From contig CANQZO010000014.1 of assembly GCA_947628355.1 (NCBI GenBank), positions 1 to 16,205 of the forward strand: a stretch of DNA of 16,205 bases. The letters run 5' to 3'. The DNA comes from Candidatus Gastranaerophilales bacterium. GTDB lineage: Bacteria > Cyanobacteriota > Vampirovibrionia > Gastranaerophilales > Gastranaerophilaceae. Of this stretch, positions 7,407-14,720 are shown piece by piece. The number at the start of each line of letters is the position of its first letter. Position 1 is the first letter of the stretch. A program made the translations under genes and the position numbers. The notes under the pieces are model-generated. The model was not told the DNA's origin and did no database searches. It saw only the letters and a program-made list of their open reading frames with translations.

Positions 7407-7949
7407 ATGGAAATAAGCGCAAACGGATTAAATCAGCCTGTAAGTTTTTATCGGAAAAATACGGGAAATACAATAAATATGGCTATAGATGAAGATGTAA
7501 GGTCATATCAGACAAATATCTTTGCACCCGAACACGCTTCAATTGCTTCAAATATAACAGAGAATGCTCGTCCAAAAGGTAAAAGAAAAAATAAAAAATT
7601 AAACGCAACTGATAGCGAGTTTTTTGCCCTCAGTGAAACGGAAAATCCTGCAATAAAAGAAGAAAGTACGGAAAATTTTTTTATTGTTTCGGATAATCCT
7701 TTTAAACACTTTAAAAATAGGCTTATTAGTTTAATTTCATCAATCCCCGTATTAAATTATTTTATTTTGAAAAAACGAACTCAAAAACTGCAAAATACGG
7801 TATCACAGTTAGCTGATATAAAAGATAATGTTAATGAAATGATAAGTGCCGTAGTGGCTCAAGGCGAAGAAGAAGAACTGTATTCCGATATCGCAAAGAA
7901 TTTAACGGCTGCAGCCAATATTATAGATAAAGCTAACAAAGATTTATAA
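7407..7949 (+). CDS. Hypothetical protein, 180 residues
   Basis: I do not recognise this protein. The N-terminal half is polar and low in predicted structure, with a basic stretch RPKGKRKNKK (about residues 52-61). Residues about 103-121 (RLISLISSIPVLNYFIL) are moderately hydrophobic but interrupted by Pro and Asn, more like an amphipathic or re-entrant helix than a clear membrane span. The C-terminal part (about 125-180) is predicted helical (QKLQNTVSQLADIKDNVNEMI, then SDIAKNLTAAANIIDKAN). The ATG at 7407 is preceded by AGGGAA and its own likely promoter. It lies between the glycosyltransferase cluster and ftsZ, on the same strand as both but probably transcribed alone. No function is proposed. 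Confidence 0.7.
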   Translation: MEISANGLNQPVSFYRKNTGNTINMAIDEDVRSYQTNIFAPEHASIASNITENARPKGKRKNKKLNATDSEFFALSETENPAIKEESTENFFIVSDNPFKHFKNRLISLISSIPVLNYFILKKRTQKLQNTVSQLADIKDNVNEMISAVVAQGEEEELYSDIAKNLTAAANIIDKANKDL

Positions 7950-8287
7950 ACATATATTAAATTTCTATAATATTTAAAAGTTTTTTTCTTTACTATTTAA
8001 AAATTTTACAATACTATGTTAATATACGATGAAAACCATGTAAAAATTGGCACATCGGGATATGAAAGGGTGCAAGAGGTGCAGGGCGGCAGACGGCAAA
8101 TCCAAAGTCACCGGCGTGGAGCACAAGGCATAAGGGCGGTACAAATTATAAAAAAGTACGGTCACAAAAGCGGTAAATGCACAAATGACGAATACCCCAA
8201 AGGAAATACAAAAAACAATAAACGGGTAAAACTCCAAAGTCCCCAAGCACCAAATCAAAAGTAATAGAAAAAAAAGAGGGCGTATAA
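7950..8287 (+). other. 338-base gene-poor stretch upstream of ftsZ with a G+C-rich core
   Basis: The first 80 bases are very AT rich with a T7 run (7981-7987) but no strong hairpin. Bases about 8050-8140 are near 50% G+C by hand count, against roughly a third elsewhere. A frame at 8016-8264 is open for 82 codons, but its product is composed like noncoding translation and has no ribosome binding site. A 23-codon frame at 8062-8133 contains a CxxC pair (MKGCKRCRAADGKSK) and G+C-ending codons, but also lacks a well-placed ribosome binding site. The segment may hold a structured leader or small RNA, a small peptide gene, or a decayed foreign fragment; I cannot match it to a known riboswitch or RNA. 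The ftsZ promoter must lie here or upstream, but I see no convincing one. Confidence 0.4.
8275..8280 (+). promoter_or_regulatory. Ribosome binding site of ftsZ
   Basis: AGAGGG lies 7 bases before the GTG at 8288. It decides the GTG start, since there is no in-frame ATG nearby. Confidence 0.65.
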
Positions 8288-9463
8288 GTGGAAAATTTTG
8301 TTCCTGATATCTTTGGCAAAAGAGAAACAAGTAATAACGATTCAACAACACAGCAAACAGGCGGAACTCCTGCCGATATTAAAGTAATAGGTGTAGGCGG
8401 CGGAGGCGGTAACGCAGTTAACCGAATGATAAAAGCAGGCTTGGGCGGTGTAGAATTCTGGGCTATGAATACCGATGTTCAAGTGCTTGAAATGTCATTG
8501 GCTGAACATAAAATAAGAATAGGCAGCAAATTGACAAACGGTTTAGGCGCAGGCGGTAACCCCGAAAAAGGTGAAAAATCTGCCGAAGAAACAAGAGACG
8601 AAATTGTTAACGCTATCGGAAAAGCTGATATGGTATTTGTAACCGCAGGCATGGGCGGCGGAACAGGCACGGGTGCTGCTCCTGTTGTTGCAAGGATTGC
8701 TAAAGAATTAGGTGCTTTAACTATTGGTGTTGTTACTAAACCGTTTAGCTTTGAGGGCAAAAAAAGAATGAACCAGGCTATTCAGGGTTTGGAAAAATTA
8801 AAAGAAACAGTTGACGCTTTAATTGTTATACCGAATGATAAATTATTAGAAGTTGTTGACAGAAGAACAACAATGCGTGAAGCATTCCAAGTTGTAGATG
8901 AAGTATTGCTCCGCGGTGTTCAAGGTATATCTGATATCATAACCGTTCCGGGCATGATAAATGTTGACTTCGCTGATGTAAGAAGCGTAATGGAATCTTC
9001 AGGCTCCGCATTAATGGGTATCGGACGCGGAACAGGCGAGGGCAGAGCTTTAGAAGCTGCTAAATCGGCTATTAATTCACCTCTGTTAGAAACTTCAATA
9101 AACGGCGCTTCGGGTATCATTATGAATGTAACAGGCGGACCGGATATGACTTTATATGAAGTAACCGATGCTGCTCAAGTTATACACGACGCTGTTTCCG
9201 AAGACGCAACTGTTCACTTCGGTGCTGTTATTGATGACAGAATTCAGGGTGAAATTCAAATTACCGTTATTGCTACAGGCTTTGAATTAAAGAAAAGCGA
9301 AATTGACAGATTTAATCAGCAGGAACAGGAAACAAAAACCCTTGGCGCATTGGATTTATTCGGGACTGCGGGTTTAAATCCTCAAGCTCCTAAGGTTACA
9401 AAACAGGAGGCTGCTGAGTTTGCTAATAATATTCTTGATATTCCCGAATTTTTAAAGAAATAA
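8288..9463 (+). CDS. ftsZ: Cell division protein FtsZ
   Basis: 391 residues. FtsZ is the tubulin-like GTPase that polymerises into the Z ring at midcell and recruits the division machinery. Visible: a variable N-terminal extension (1-30), the Rossmann start IKVIGVGGGGGNAVNRMI (31-48), MNTD (60-63), the tubulin signature GGGTGTG (123-129) that binds GTP phosphates, VVTKPFSFEGKKR (148-160), the catalytic T7 loop region NVDFADV (225-231), a C-terminal domain ending ITVIATGF, a short linker, and the conserved C-terminal peptide LDIPEFLKK that binds partners such as FtsA, SepF or ZipN. Several stretches (DIITVPG, GAVIDDRIQGE) are of cyanobacterial type. It starts with GTG and has no ftsA, ftsQ or mur gene beside it, so the usual division gene cluster is broken up here. 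A terminator follows 20 bases after the stop. Confidence 0.98.
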   Translation: MENFVPDIFGKRETSNNDSTTQQTGGTPADIKVIGVGGGGGNAVNRMIKAGLGGVEFWAMNTDVQVLEMSLAEHKIRIGSKLTNGLGAGGNPEKGEKSAEETRDEIVNAIGKADMVFVTAGMGGGTGTGAAPVVARIAKELGALTIGVVTKPFSFEGKKRMNQAIQGLEKLKETVDALIVIPNDKLLEVVDRRTTMREAFQVVDEVLLRGVQGISDIITVPGMINVDFADVRSVMESSGSALMGIGRGTGEGRALEAAKSAINSPLLETSINGASGIIMNVTGGPDMTLYEVTDAAQVIHDAVSEDATVHFGAVIDDRIQGEIQITVIATGFELKKSEIDRFNQQEQETKTLGALDLFGTAGLNPQAPKVTKQEAAEFANNILDIPEFLKK

Positions 9464-9482
9464 AAAAATAAAATAAATAAAA

Positions 9483-9512
9483 AACGGCGGATTAAAACTC
9501 CGCTGTTTTTTT
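9483..9512. terminator. Bidirectional terminator between ftsZ and the M16 peptidase gene
   Basis: A 9-bp stem (9483-9491 with 9499-9507, one G-T pair) and 7-base loop are followed by T on the plus strand. On the minus strand the A-rich flank upstream gives a U-rich tail, so it can also end the convergent peptidase transcript, whose stop codon (9511-9513) lies in the T tract. Confidence 0.8.
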
Positions 9513-12327
9513 ATTTTAAATTCAATGCATTGAGCGTTTTTTGACTTGCAACAATTGATGTAACGGGTTGATTTTGGAATACATAATTTGCAGCCGCTTG
9601 TATATCTTCAATAGTGACTTTATCTATAGCATTTAGTAATAATTCATATTCTTTTGTACCGTATGCAGAGTTTCTGTTTTGATGGAATTGAGTTGTCATT
9701 CCTAAGTTGGTTTCTGTTTCGTTGAGCAGCTGTGTTTTCAGCATTTTTTTTGCATACTCAAGCTCTTGCGCTGTTACGGGCTGTGATTTAAGTAATTCAA
9801 CATTTTTATTAAAGCCCGCTATAGCCTTAGTTGCATTATCAAATGTTTCCTGCCCCGGAATTTGCGAATCCGTGCTTGTTCCTATATAAAGCATTATTAA
9901 TCCCGCATCGTTTTGTTCAAACATTGATGAATTTACGCTGTATGCAAGTTTTTGAGTTTCTCTTAAATCACTAAACAGTCTTGACGACATACTGCCGCCT
10001 AAAATACCGTTTAGAAGTAATATTTTTGCTTTGTCTTCTATATTATATGTTTTGGGATATATGTAACCTTGAACTATTTGTGCCTGAGTATTATCTTCCG
10101 CTTGTGTTATTATTTTCGGCTCGGTATTGGGTTTATAAACTTGTGTATTTTTGCTTCTGTTTACTAATGCATTTTGAAATACACCCATACCTTGTGATAA
10201 TTGTGAATTTAAAATATCTATCAAATACGGTTTTTTATCTACGGGGGCAGTGTATGTTACTTCACACTGCGAATTATTCATTATTTGTGCGTATAAATTT
10301 CTTATATCATTTAGTGTTAGTTTATCAAGTTCTTTTAACTGTTCTTCTACACTGTCAAAATAGTGAATATCGGGGAATAAACTCTTTAATAATCCATCTG
10401 ATGCCGATTTATTTCTTGTTAATAAAATATCTCTGTAATTACTTTTAATTTGTTCAAAATCCTGTTCGTTAAAATTTGGGCAGTTTAAAACTTCTTTTAA
10501 TAACAAAAGTGTATCTTGTATTTTATCATCATTAAACTTGGAAATTACTGATATTCCGTCTGTTGCGGCATTAAATTTTAACAGTAAATCCTTTGAACAC
10601 AGTTCACTGTTGTAATTATTATAACCTCTTACGGCACTGCCTCTGTTAAGCATTTCGCTTAAAATATATAAAGCACTTTCGGGAGCGGATTTTAGTGTAT
10701 CTGTTTCAATAGACATACATAATGCGGATTTTCCTGCCATATTACCGTTAACTACTGTTGTTTCAATATTATTCCATAATTTATATTCTTGAGTTTTAAT
10801 ATCATTGGTTGTACTTGCTTTGCCGAAAGAAATTTGTTTGGTTTTTTGCGCATTATAGTTATTATTAATTGTTTGCATAGGTGTATTATCGGCATGAGCA
10901 ACGCAAATAGAGGCTTTACCTAAATCCATGAATTTTTTTGCCGCTGATGTTATGTCATAAGGGGTAAGAGTTTGATAATTTTGCATTAAACTTTGAATAT
11001 AATCATATTCGCCGTATTGGCATGCGCTTGTAAGTACGGAATTAATATCTTCTGAGTATTCACCGATAGTATTTACGGAGTTTATTAATGAATTTTGGGC
11101 ATTTGCAAATTCCGTAAATGATGGTGGATTATTAGCTATATAATTAATTTCTTCGTATAAAATTCTTAAAACTTCTTCAACCTTGTCTTCCGGCAAAGTG
11201 AATGATGTATAAAATGCTTTTGCTCCGTCTTTTTTATTTTGCATTGATTCTATTACAAATTCGGGTTTTATCCCGTATTTTTCAAGCGCCTTAGAAAGTC
11301 TTGATTCGGGTGATGTTAAAATCTTTTTTAACATATCTATTGCACATAAATCACGTCTTGAAGTCCCCTCTTTAAGTGCAAAACCAAGAGATATCTCAGA
11401 TACGGGCGAGCCTTTTTGAATTATATCTTCTCTGATTTGTTTATCAATATATTTAACAGGTTCATAATGGCGGTTTTGTATTTTGGAATAATCACCCTGT
11501 TTATTGTAATATTTAGAAACCAGATTAATTGCTTCATTGACATCAACATCACCTGTTATTACAGTTATGGCATTATCGGGTGTATACCAGGTATTAAAAT
11601 ATTCAAATAGCTTATCTTGGGTAAATCCGTTAATGTTATCATGAGTGCCTAAAACAAAATTAGAAGAATTGGTATCAATTCCGAAAAGGTTTTTAAGCAT
11701 TCTGCTTGAAGCAACATCAATAATATTATCAACATAAACATCAATTTCAGAGTTTACGGGGCCTTTTTCTTTTTCAATTTGATCCGGCGGAAAAGTAGGG
11801 AATTGAGTCTGCATAGCATTAAGTCTAATGGCATTTTCAAGTGAACTATCATCAAGTAATTGTAATGCTATATAATAATCCGTTTTATCATAACTTGTTG
11901 AAGCATTTGTATAACCGCCTGTTTCGTATACTCTTTTGTTGTATTCCTGCGGAGCAAGTCCTTTGCTTCCGTTAAAAAGATTATGTTCTATAAAATGGCT
12001 TATTCCTCTTATATTTTCAGTTTCATTTAAAGAACCCACATTAAATGTTGTTTTAATAAAAGCAGGGCCTTTTTTGGGTAAAATTACGACCTTTTGCCCG
12101 TTTGCCAGTTTAAATACACTTGCTTTTTCTTCCATATTAGGTATGGCAATTTCTGCTATTTTCGTATAACCAATAGGCAGGTTTGTATTAACAAGTGAAA
12201 CACCGGCACTATTAGCTGCGCTTAGCTGCATTGAATTTTCAGTTACGGAATTTTGCGAGCTCTGTACGTTTTTATTATGATTAATTGAAGAAAAGTTTAT
12301 ATTAAAATTGTTATTTTGTACTTTCAT
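9511..12327 (-). CDS. M16 family zinc metallopeptidase, single-chain two-half type
   Basis: 938 residues, the size of single-chain M16 enzymes such as PqqL or pitrilysin rather than the ~430-residue M16B subunits. The N-terminal half has the inverted zinc motif HxxEH at H111, E114 and H115 (SHFIEHNLFNGS) and the distal glutamate ligand probably at E194 (GPVNSEID). The C-terminal half lacks the zinc motif, as in inactive M16 halves, and has the conserved substrate-binding segment SSRLFSDLRETQKLAYS, with R789 and Y796. The two halves should form a clam-shell chamber that degrades small peptides. There is no signal peptide; the N-terminal 45 residues are Asn/Ser-rich and probably disordered, so the enzyme is likely cytoplasmic. 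The ATG at 12327 lacks a clear ribosome binding site. It is convergent with ftsZ and divergent from the next gene, thus probably transcribed alone. Confidence 0.93.
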   Translation of the reverse strand: MKVQNNNFNINFSSINHNKNVQSSQNSVTENSMQLSAANSAGVSLVNTNLPIGYTKIAEIAIPNMEEKASVFKLANGQKVVILPKKGPAFIKTTFNVGSLNETENIRGISHFIEHNLFNGSKGLAPQEYNKRVYETGGYTNASTSYDKTDYYIALQLLDDSSLENAIRLNAMQTQFPTFPPDQIEKEKGPVNSEIDVYVDNIIDVASSRMLKNLFGIDTNSSNFVLGTHDNINGFTQDKLFEYFNTWYTPDNAITVITGDVDVNEAINLVSKYYNKQGDYSKIQNRHYEPVKYIDKQIREDIIQKGSPVSEISLGFALKEGTSRRDLCAIDMLKKILTSPESRLSKALEKYGIKPEFVIESMQNKKDGAKAFYTSFTLPEDKVEEVLRILYEEINYIANNPPSFTEFANAQNSLINSVNTIGEYSEDINSVLTSACQYGEYDYIQSLMQNYQTLTPYDITSAAKKFMDLGKASICVAHADNTPMQTINNNYNAQKTKQISFGKASTTNDIKTQEYKLWNNIETTVVNGNMAGKSALCMSIETDTLKSAPESALYILSEMLNRGSAVRGYNNYNSELCSKDLLLKFNAATDGISVISKFNDDKIQDTLLLLKEVLNCPNFNEQDFEQIKSNYRDILLTRNKSASDGLLKSLFPDIHYFDSVEEQLKELDKLTLNDIRNLYAQIMNNSQCEVTYTAPVDKKPYLIDILNSQLSQGMGVFQNALVNRSKNTQVYKPNTEPKIITQAEDNTQAQIVQGYIYPKTYNIEDKAKILLLNGILGGSMSSRLFSDLRETQKLAYSVNSSMFEQNDAGLIMLYIGTSTDSQIPGQETFDNATKAIAGFNKNVELLKSQPVTAQELEYAKKMLKTQLLNETETNLGMTTQFHQNRNSAYGTKEYELLLNAIDKVTIEDIQAAANYVFQNQPVTSIVASQKTLNALNLK

Positions 12328-12428
12328 ATTTTAATTAATGCCAAATAAAATAAATTATTAATAAAAAAAAACGACTGTTTAATAAATATTTACATAAAGC
12401 GTATGGCAAAAAAAAACAAGTTTTGCTT

Positions 12429-12434
12429 TATAAT
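12429..12434 (+). promoter_or_regulatory. Probable -10 element of the gene at 12450
   Basis: A perfect TATAAT lies 15 bases before the ATG. No good -35 is seen at 17 bases (TGGCAA at 12404-12409 would need a 19-base spacer). The element falls inside the longer frame that opens with TTG at 12423, arguing against that start. Confidence 0.35.
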
Positions 12435-12449
12435 ATAAGCAGGTTAATC

Positions 12450-12959
12450 ATGGAAATGAACAGAATAACAAGATTATATCCACAGTATCAGCGCAGCCAA
12501 GACAGGCGTCAGCGCAGTATTCCCGTTGCCATAGAACGCAGAAGCGGAACGGATAGAAGAAGTAACGACAGAGTTGCACTTGATAGTCAATTAACTCGTG
12601 ATATTTTTGAAGTAAAAAGTAAGATAGCAAAAATAGAATCATTAACACCTAAATTTTTTGAAGCTAATGTAATGAGTCAAGCACCGTCATTTTCTTCAAA
12701 AATGACGCATGATATACTCGTTAAGCAGACAAAACCTGATATGACAACTCAAGCAAAGGAAGATGCAAAACAGCCCGATAAGGCTTCAACTGCGTTTCAA
12801 GTCGGAATTATTGCAGCAGCCCTTACCTGCGCTTTCGGACTTTCCTTTTTAAGCAGTGCGGGTGCTGTTATTGCTTTGGGTACTGCTCTTTATATAGGTG
12901 CTAGAGTGCTTAAAACTGTTATTGCCAGAGAAGTAAGCGACAAAGAAAAAGATGAATAG
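12450..12959 (+). CDS. Small protein with arginine-rich N-terminus and hydrophobic hairpin
   Basis: 169 residues from the ATG at 12450, which has AGG 6 bases upstream; the in-frame ATG at 12456 is an alternative. The N-terminus holds two Arg-Arg clusters (QDRRQRS at 17-23 and ERRSGTDRRSNDR at 29-41), a pattern seen in many small bacterial proteins of unknown role, followed by a helical segment (LTRDIFEVKSKIAKIE). After a polar linker, residues about 115-135 and 136-158 (VGIIAAALTCAFGLSFL, then AVIALGTALYIGARVL) are two hydrophobic segments joined by a small-residue turn, fitting a membrane hairpin with both ends in the cytoplasm. The last residues are charged (REVSDKEKDE). It is divergent from the peptidase gene and meets the next gene stop to stop. 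No function is assigned. Confidence 0.75.
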   Translation: MEMNRITRLYPQYQRSQDRRQRSIPVAIERRSGTDRRSNDRVALDSQLTRDIFEVKSKIAKIESLTPKFFEANVMSQAPSFSSKMTHDILVKQTKPDMTTQAKEDAKQPDKASTAFQVGIIAAALTCAFGLSFLSSAGAVIALGTALYIGARVLKTVIAREVSDKEKDE

Positions 12960-13775
12960 TTATTCTTTTCCTGAATTTTTTACTAAGTTAAAAAATTGTT
13001 CGATATTTTTATAATATTTTCTTTGAATGTATATTGGGGAATATGTTAATGATACCGCGCAGGGATTTATTTCATTTTCCGATAATTTATCAAGAAATAA
13101 ATTTATATTCTCGGTTAATTCTTTTTCCGTAATATATTTATTATTAATTCTATCTGCCGTATCAAAGCCGGAATTGCAAAAATAATCCGCATCTATGCTT
13201 AATAATATTTCTTTTCCGCTTAAAATATCCAAATTTGATATTGTTAAAATATTAATATCTATTGAGATTAAACTTGTAAGTTGTTTTTCTATATCAGGCA
13301 TATTAAATATTTTGCATTTTTTATTTATGAGCGCTAATTTGTTTATTGAAATCAGCTCATTTGTATTTTTATCAAATAAAAACTGCTGTTTTGTTACTTT
13401 ATTCAGGTCTAAATCAATATTTTCAAAACATCGCAATGGTCCGATTCTTAGATTTGTTTTCTGCTGATAAGTTTTTCTGTATTCGGAATTTTCAATAATA
13501 TAATTTGGTATAATCCAATAAAATTCGGTGACTCCGAAATTTTTAAAACAAAAGTTAACCCAGTTGGCTATTGTTGCTATATAATTTTTTTTGTTTATAT
13601 ATACGTCGGAATGAGTGTCAAAATTTACAAGCAAAGGTATACGTTTTCCGTTCTTTTTAATATAATTTTCAAAAACATTCAATGCTTCATTATGGTTGGT
13701 ATTGATTTCAATATATGAATTTTTAAATATTTTATTTATTAAATCCGTATTAATCATTTTTAAATTATAATTCAT
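12960..13775 (-). CDS. UPF0489-like protein with arginase-type metal-binding motifs
   Basis: 271 residues in the longest frame. NFDTHSDVY (residues 51-59, D53, H55, D57) and LLSIDADYF (191-199, D195, D197) recall the DxHxD and SxDxD metal ligands of the arginase/deacetylase fold and match the pattern I know from the UPF0489 (C5orf22-like) family, as does SLTYSPIYI (242-250). Function in bacteria is unknown to me; a metal-dependent hydrolase is an inference. An in-frame ATG at 13757 may be the true start, because a TATAAT sits between the two ATG codons and just 6 bases before the second. Neither has a ribosome binding site. The stop adjoins that of the convergent gene with no base between and no visible terminator. 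It is divergent from two paralogous genes across 42 bases, so it may belong with them. Confidence 0.75.
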   Translation of the reverse strand: MNYNLKMINTDLINKIFKNSYIEINTNHNEALNVFENYIKKNGKRIPLLVNFDTHSDVYINKKNYIATIANWVNFCFKNFGVTEFYWIIPNYIIENSEYRKTYQQKTNLRIGPLRCFENIDLDLNKVTKQQFLFDKNTNELISINKLALINKKCKIFNMPDIEKQLTSLISIDINILTISNLDILSGKEILLSIDADYFCNSGFDTADRINNKYITEKELTENINLFLDKLSENEINPCAVSLTYSPIYIQRKYYKNIEQFFNLVKNSGKE

Positions 13776-13792
13776 AAAATTGCTGTGTACAA
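13764..13792 (-). promoter_or_regulatory. Possible promoter of the UPF0489-like gene
   Basis: On the minus strand TTGTAC (13792-13787, 3 of 6 matches to the -35 consensus) and a perfect TATAAT (13769-13764) are 17 bases apart, with 6 bases to the ATG at 13757. If used, the transcript would start at or next to that ATG and have no leader. Confidence 0.4.
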
Positions 13793-13805
13793 CGAATTAA
13801 TATGA

Positions 13806-13811
13806 TATTAT
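13806..13811 (+). promoter_or_regulatory. Possible -10 element of the gene at 13818
   Basis: TATTAT ends 6 bases before the ATG at 13818, mirroring the layout on the opposite strand. No clear -35 is present at 17 bases. There is no ribosome binding site, so a leaderless transcript is possible. Confidence 0.3.
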
Positions 13812-13817
13812 AAATTT

Positions 13818-14720
13818 ATGTTTTTAAGGTTTTTCAATAAAAAAGTTAATTTTATAATCCCAAATTTGTTTAACAATTTTTATATAAACAAATTCTTTAT
13901 TGAATTAAAAAATTCAAATCCGAATTATTTTTATGATGATTGTATATTATCTCAAGTATATGGCACGGTTCCTTATTCAATCTGGGGAATAAACAATACA
14001 AGAAAATATGCGCCGTTAAGACATATAAACCAAATTCTTGATTTTTATTATAAGAATAATTTATCCGTTAATTTACTTTTTGAAAATAATTTTATAAAAA
14101 AAGAACATTTATATGATACTTTTTCAAATTCTGTTCTTCAAGCAGCTCATAAAAAAGGAAATTATATCACTCTTGCTTCAGATATATTAGAAGAATATAT
14201 TAAGAAAAACTATCCGAAATTTAAGATAATTAAAATATCGGGGGAAGACGGACTCGGAAGAAAAAATATATTTTTAGAAAGCAGATTAAATAACCAATTA
14301 GATAAAGTGAAAATAAAATACAAATCTGATACATACTTAATGCTAAATCCGTTATGTTTAGGCAGCTGCCCGCTTTATGATTTCCACCGTGAATTTATTG
14401 CAAAAGAACAGCTGAATTATAATGAATATGGTTTATTTTTATGTCCTTTAGAGAATGATTTATCTTTTTATTCTTCTTTTAAAAATCCCGATTTTATTTC
14501 TTTAACTAAAATAAAAGAATTGAATAATAAAGGATTTAATAACTTTTTCATTAATAATGCTATTTTAAACAGAAGCATAAATAAAAATTATACAAACATA
14601 GATTTAATAGAAAGTTATATTTATTATTTAATAAAACCCGAATATCATGATTTTGTCAGAAAAAGTTTAACGCAGCAGCATTATAATAAAGTACGGAGAA
14701 AAATTAATGCAAAAATATAA
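13818..14720 (+). CDS. Uncharacterised protein with Cys-rich NPLCLGSC motif (paralogue 1)
   Basis: 300 residues of a family I cannot name. Landmarks: VYGTVPYSIW (47-56), LRHINQILDFYYKNNLSVNLLFEN (67-90), HLYDTFSN (97-104), DILEEYIKKNYPKFKIIKISG (122-142), LNPLCLGSCPLYDFH (176-190, with C180, C184 and H190), and LIKPEYHDFVRKSL (271-284). The alternation of helices and short hydrophobic strands suggests an alpha/beta barrel, and the order of motifs recalls proteins related to U32 peptidases or radical SAM barrels, but no radical SAM CxxxCxxC is present. The C/C/H set could bind a metal. The next gene is a diverged paralogue. The ATG at 13818 has no ribosome binding site. The last 14 bases overlap the next gene, so the two are coupled. 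Confidence 0.7.
   Translation: MFLRFFNKKVNFIIPNLFNNFYINKFFIELKNSNPNYFYDDCILSQVYGTVPYSIWGINNTRKYAPLRHINQILDFYYKNNLSVNLLFENNFIKKEHLYDTFSNSVLQAAHKKGNYITLASDILEEYIKKNYPKFKIIKISGEDGLGRKNIFLESRLNNQLDKVKIKYKSDTYLMLNPLCLGSCPLYDFHREFIAKEQLNYNEYGLFLCPLENDLSFYSSFKNPDFISLTKIKELNNKGFNNFFINNAILNRSINKNYTNIDLIESYIYYLIKPEYHDFVRKSLTQQHYNKVRRKINAKI

Noticed and set aside
8050..8140. Known riboswitch or housekeeping RNA (c-di-GMP, TPP, cobalamin, SRP, RNase P, tmRNA)
   Set aside because: None of the conserved core sequences I know from these classes is present.
8016..8264. 82-codon plus-strand open frame before ftsZ
   Set aside because: No ribosome binding site, no recognisable motif, and a residue mix typical of chance translation; kept only as part of the unexplained interval.
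8019..8351. 110-codon hydrophobic minus-strand frame upstream of and into ftsZ
   Set aside because: It overlaps the start of ftsZ and its hydrophobicity follows from translating the purine-rich strand backwards.
9981..10448. 155-codon plus-strand open frame inside the peptidase gene
   Set aside because: It is antisense to the well-supported M16 coding frame and has no independent evidence.
12423..12449. TTG start extending the small hairpin protein by nine residues
   Set aside because: The extension contains a TATAAT likely to be the promoter, and no ribosome binding site precedes it.
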